In this document: positions 31,026-32,226 of the stretch, one piece after another
Layout of the letters: every line of letters starts with the position of its first letter
How positions within the stretch are numbered: the first letter of the stretch is position 1
From: an uncultured Acetatifactor sp.
Lineage (GTDB): Bacteria > Bacillota > Clostridia > Lachnospirales > Lachnospiraceae
NCBI GenBank assembly: GCA_910577035.1
Contig: CAJTKW010000045.1
Span: forward strand, 1 to 32,226
Reading direction: 5' to 3'
DNA: 32,226 nt
Notes under the pieces: model-generated
The model's database searches: none
What the model saw: the letters and a program-made list of their open reading frames with translations, nothing else
Told to the model about the DNA's origin: nothing
Made by a program: the position numbers and the translations under genes

Positions 31026-31063
31026 TTGAAAGCGTTTACATGATTCTTTATAATAAGTATAAT
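31026..31063 (+). promoter_or_regulatory. pta: Two overlapping sigma-A promoters of pta
   Basis: P1: TTGAAA (31026-31031), 17 bp, TATAAT (31049-31054). P2: TTTACA (31035-31040), 17 bp, TATAAT (31058-31063). Both have perfect -10 boxes and are offset by 9 bp. The rest of the 310-bp gap between tmcAL and pta is A/T-rich with no other clear element. Confidence 0.8.
31027..31040 (+). promoter_or_regulatory. CcpA catabolite-responsive element (cre)
   Basis: TGAAAGCGTTTACA matches the cre consensus TGWAANCGNTNWCA at every position. It covers both pta -35 boxes. Confidence 0.8.
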
Positions 31064-31159
31064 ACAAATAACGAATTTTCTCAATACAAAAAGAAAATGT
31101 ATGTGGAAAAAGGAAAAAATGTATGGAAAGCGGGAAGCCGCCGGAAAGGAGTGTAAAAT

Positions 31160-32161
31160 ATGGCTTATATTGACACAATCAAGGAAAGAGCCAGGATGGA
31201 CAAAAAGACAATCGTGCTGCCGGAATCCAATGACAAAAGGACGTTAATTGCCGCAGCAAAGATTATGGAGGAGGGAATTGCCGATATTATTATGATCGGC
31301 AACGAGGAAAAGATTATGGACGGCGCCGGATGGCTGGAGGTAGACCTGACCGGGGTAAAGGTAATCAATCCTGCCACTACGGACATGCTTGAAGAATATG
31401 TAAACCTTCTGTATGAAACCCGAAAGGCAAAGGGAATGACGCCGGAGGCTGCAAGGGAAATCCTGCTGAAGGATTACCTGACTTTCGGCATTGTGATGGT
31501 AAAGGCCAATGATGCGGACGGCATGGTGGCCGGCGCATGCCATTCTACCGCAGATACCCTGAGGCCGGCGCTTCAGATCCTGAAGACGGCACCCGGCGTC
31601 AAGCTGGTTTCCGCATTCTTTATCATGGACACGCAGTTTAAGGACCAGGGTGAGAACGGCACGCTGCTCTTTGCGGACTGCGGCCTGAACCAGGATCCCA
31701 CTGCCGAGGAGCTTGCGGCTATTGCCGACACTTCTTCCAGAAGCTTTAAGTCCCTGATCGGTCCCAAGCCGGTCATTGCCATGCTGAGCCATTCCACAAA
31801 GGGCAGTGCAAAGCATCCGCTGGTGGACAAGGTGGTAGAGGCAACACAGATTGCCCGGGAGCAGTACCCTCATTTGACCATTGACGGCGAGCTCCAGACC
31901 GATGCGGCGCTGGTTCCCGGCGTTGCAAAATCCAAGGCCCCCGGCAGCCCTGTGGGCGGCAGGGCAAACGTATTGATATTCCCCAATCTGGATGCCGGGA
32001 ATATCGGGTACAAGCTGGTGCAGAGGCTGGGAGGTGCAGACGCATACGGGCCTATGCTGCAGGGGATTTCCAAGCCTGTCAATGACCTGTCCCGAGGCTG
32101 TTCCTGGCAGGATATTGTGGGTGTCGTGGCGCTGACGGCCGTGCAGGCACAGCTGATTTAA
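31160..32161 (+). CDS. pta: Phosphate acetyltransferase
   Basis: A 333-aa single-domain enzyme converting acetyl-CoA plus phosphate to acetyl phosphate and CoA, the first step of acetate and ATP formation with AckA. Family segments present: TIVLPESNDKRTLIAA (17-32), DADGMVAGACHSTADTLRPALQILK, SAFFIMD, FADCGLNQDPTAEELAAIA, LSHSTKGSAKHPLVDKV, DGELQTDAALVP, PGSPVGGRANVLIFPNLDAGNIGYKL. It lacks the N-terminal DRTGG domains of long Pta. The start is ATG 31160 behind AAAGGAG. An ackA gene would be expected just beyond the window. Confidence 0.97.
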   Translation: MAYIDTIKERARMDKKTIVLPESNDKRTLIAAAKIMEEGIADIIMIGNEEKIMDGAGWLEVDLTGVKVINPATTDMLEEYVNLLYETRKAKGMTPEAAREILLKDYLTFGIVMVKANDADGMVAGACHSTADTLRPALQILKTAPGVKLVSAFFIMDTQFKDQGENGTLLFADCGLNQDPTAEELAAIADTSSRSFKSLIGPKPVIAMLSHSTKGSAKHPLVDKVVEATQIAREQYPHLTIDGELQTDAALVPGVAKSKAPGSPVGGRANVLIFPNLDAGNIGYKLVQRLGGADAYGPMLQGISKPVNDLSRGCSWQDIVGVVALTAVQAQLI

Positions 32162-32207
32162 GGCACTTTCAGGAGAACCTGTTTGTTTTGAATATGTCAT
32201 TTCTCCC

Positions 32208-32226
32208 GGGCCGGCTTGCCGGGCCC
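32208..32226 (+). terminator. GC-rich hairpin cut by the window end
   Basis: GGGCCGGC-TT-GCCGGGCCC forms an 8-bp stem with one bulged G and a 2-nt loop, 46 nt after pta. Whether a T run follows cannot be seen. Confidence 0.35.

Overview
The window looks like a chromosomal segment from a gut-type clostridium, most likely Lachnospiraceae. The evidence is strong AGGAGG-type ribosome sites, sigma-A promoters, a CcpA (cre) site, an FtsA-like gene next to coaE and polA, a meso-diaminopimelate dehydrogenase, and paired ACT-domain and UPF0210 genes. It is mostly housekeeping DNA. No phage, transposase or CRISPR array was seen.

Layout. 1-2800: two divergent signalling genes, a leftward hemerythrin/CheX-like/receiver protein and a rightward CheV, with a terminator-like hairpin between their promoters. 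2800-5900: a degenerate class-M sirtuin relative carrying a pentapeptide-repeat insertion, behind a palindromic operator candidate, then a large membrane-anchored low-complexity protein that also starts with five-residue repeats. 5950-7331: hisH-hisF. 7456-9002: ung, a 135-bp-period structured repeat that has replaced the ung stop codon, and a GNAT acetyltransferase. 9043-14508: a probable operon of ddh, lysA, an S66 LD-carboxypeptidase, a diguanylate cyclase and an orphan solute-binding lipoprotein whose two half-domains are in swapped (circularly permuted) order. 14576-16243: tRNA-Leu(CAA), an unassigned strongly structured RNA-like region, and an ECF sigma factor fused to a large unknown domain with its own internal ribosome site. 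16252-18309: a leftward SDR-CapA pair. 18370-19652: an aldolase-family gene behind an eight-copy heptamer minisatellite, closed by a strong terminator. 19685-27841: metY, a zinc-finger anti-sigma-like protein, polA, coaE, a long FtsA-like ATPase and a YycJ-type metallo-hydrolase, tightly packed in one direction. 27952-29613: ACT and UPF0210 genes. 29614-30849: leftward tmcAL. 31160-32161: pta behind two overlapping promoters that share a perfect cre match.

How they work together. ddh and lysA both act on meso-diaminopimelate, and the S66 peptidase cuts the bond next to it in murein peptides, so this cluster joins lysine synthesis to cell-wall turnover. The following cyclase and permease-less binding protein could report an amino-acid-like ligand to c-di-GMP signalling; this is inference. 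HisH and HisF form imidazole glycerol phosphate synthase. PolA, Ung and the YycJ-type nuclease are DNA-maintenance proteins. Pta would feed acetate production under carbon-catabolite control.

The least ordinary items are the permuted binding protein, the sirtuin-like protein with a pentapeptide insert, the repeat that supplies the ung stop, the 28-bp RNA-like hairpin before the sigma gene, and the sigma fusion. All calls are from reading the sequence; no database search was run.
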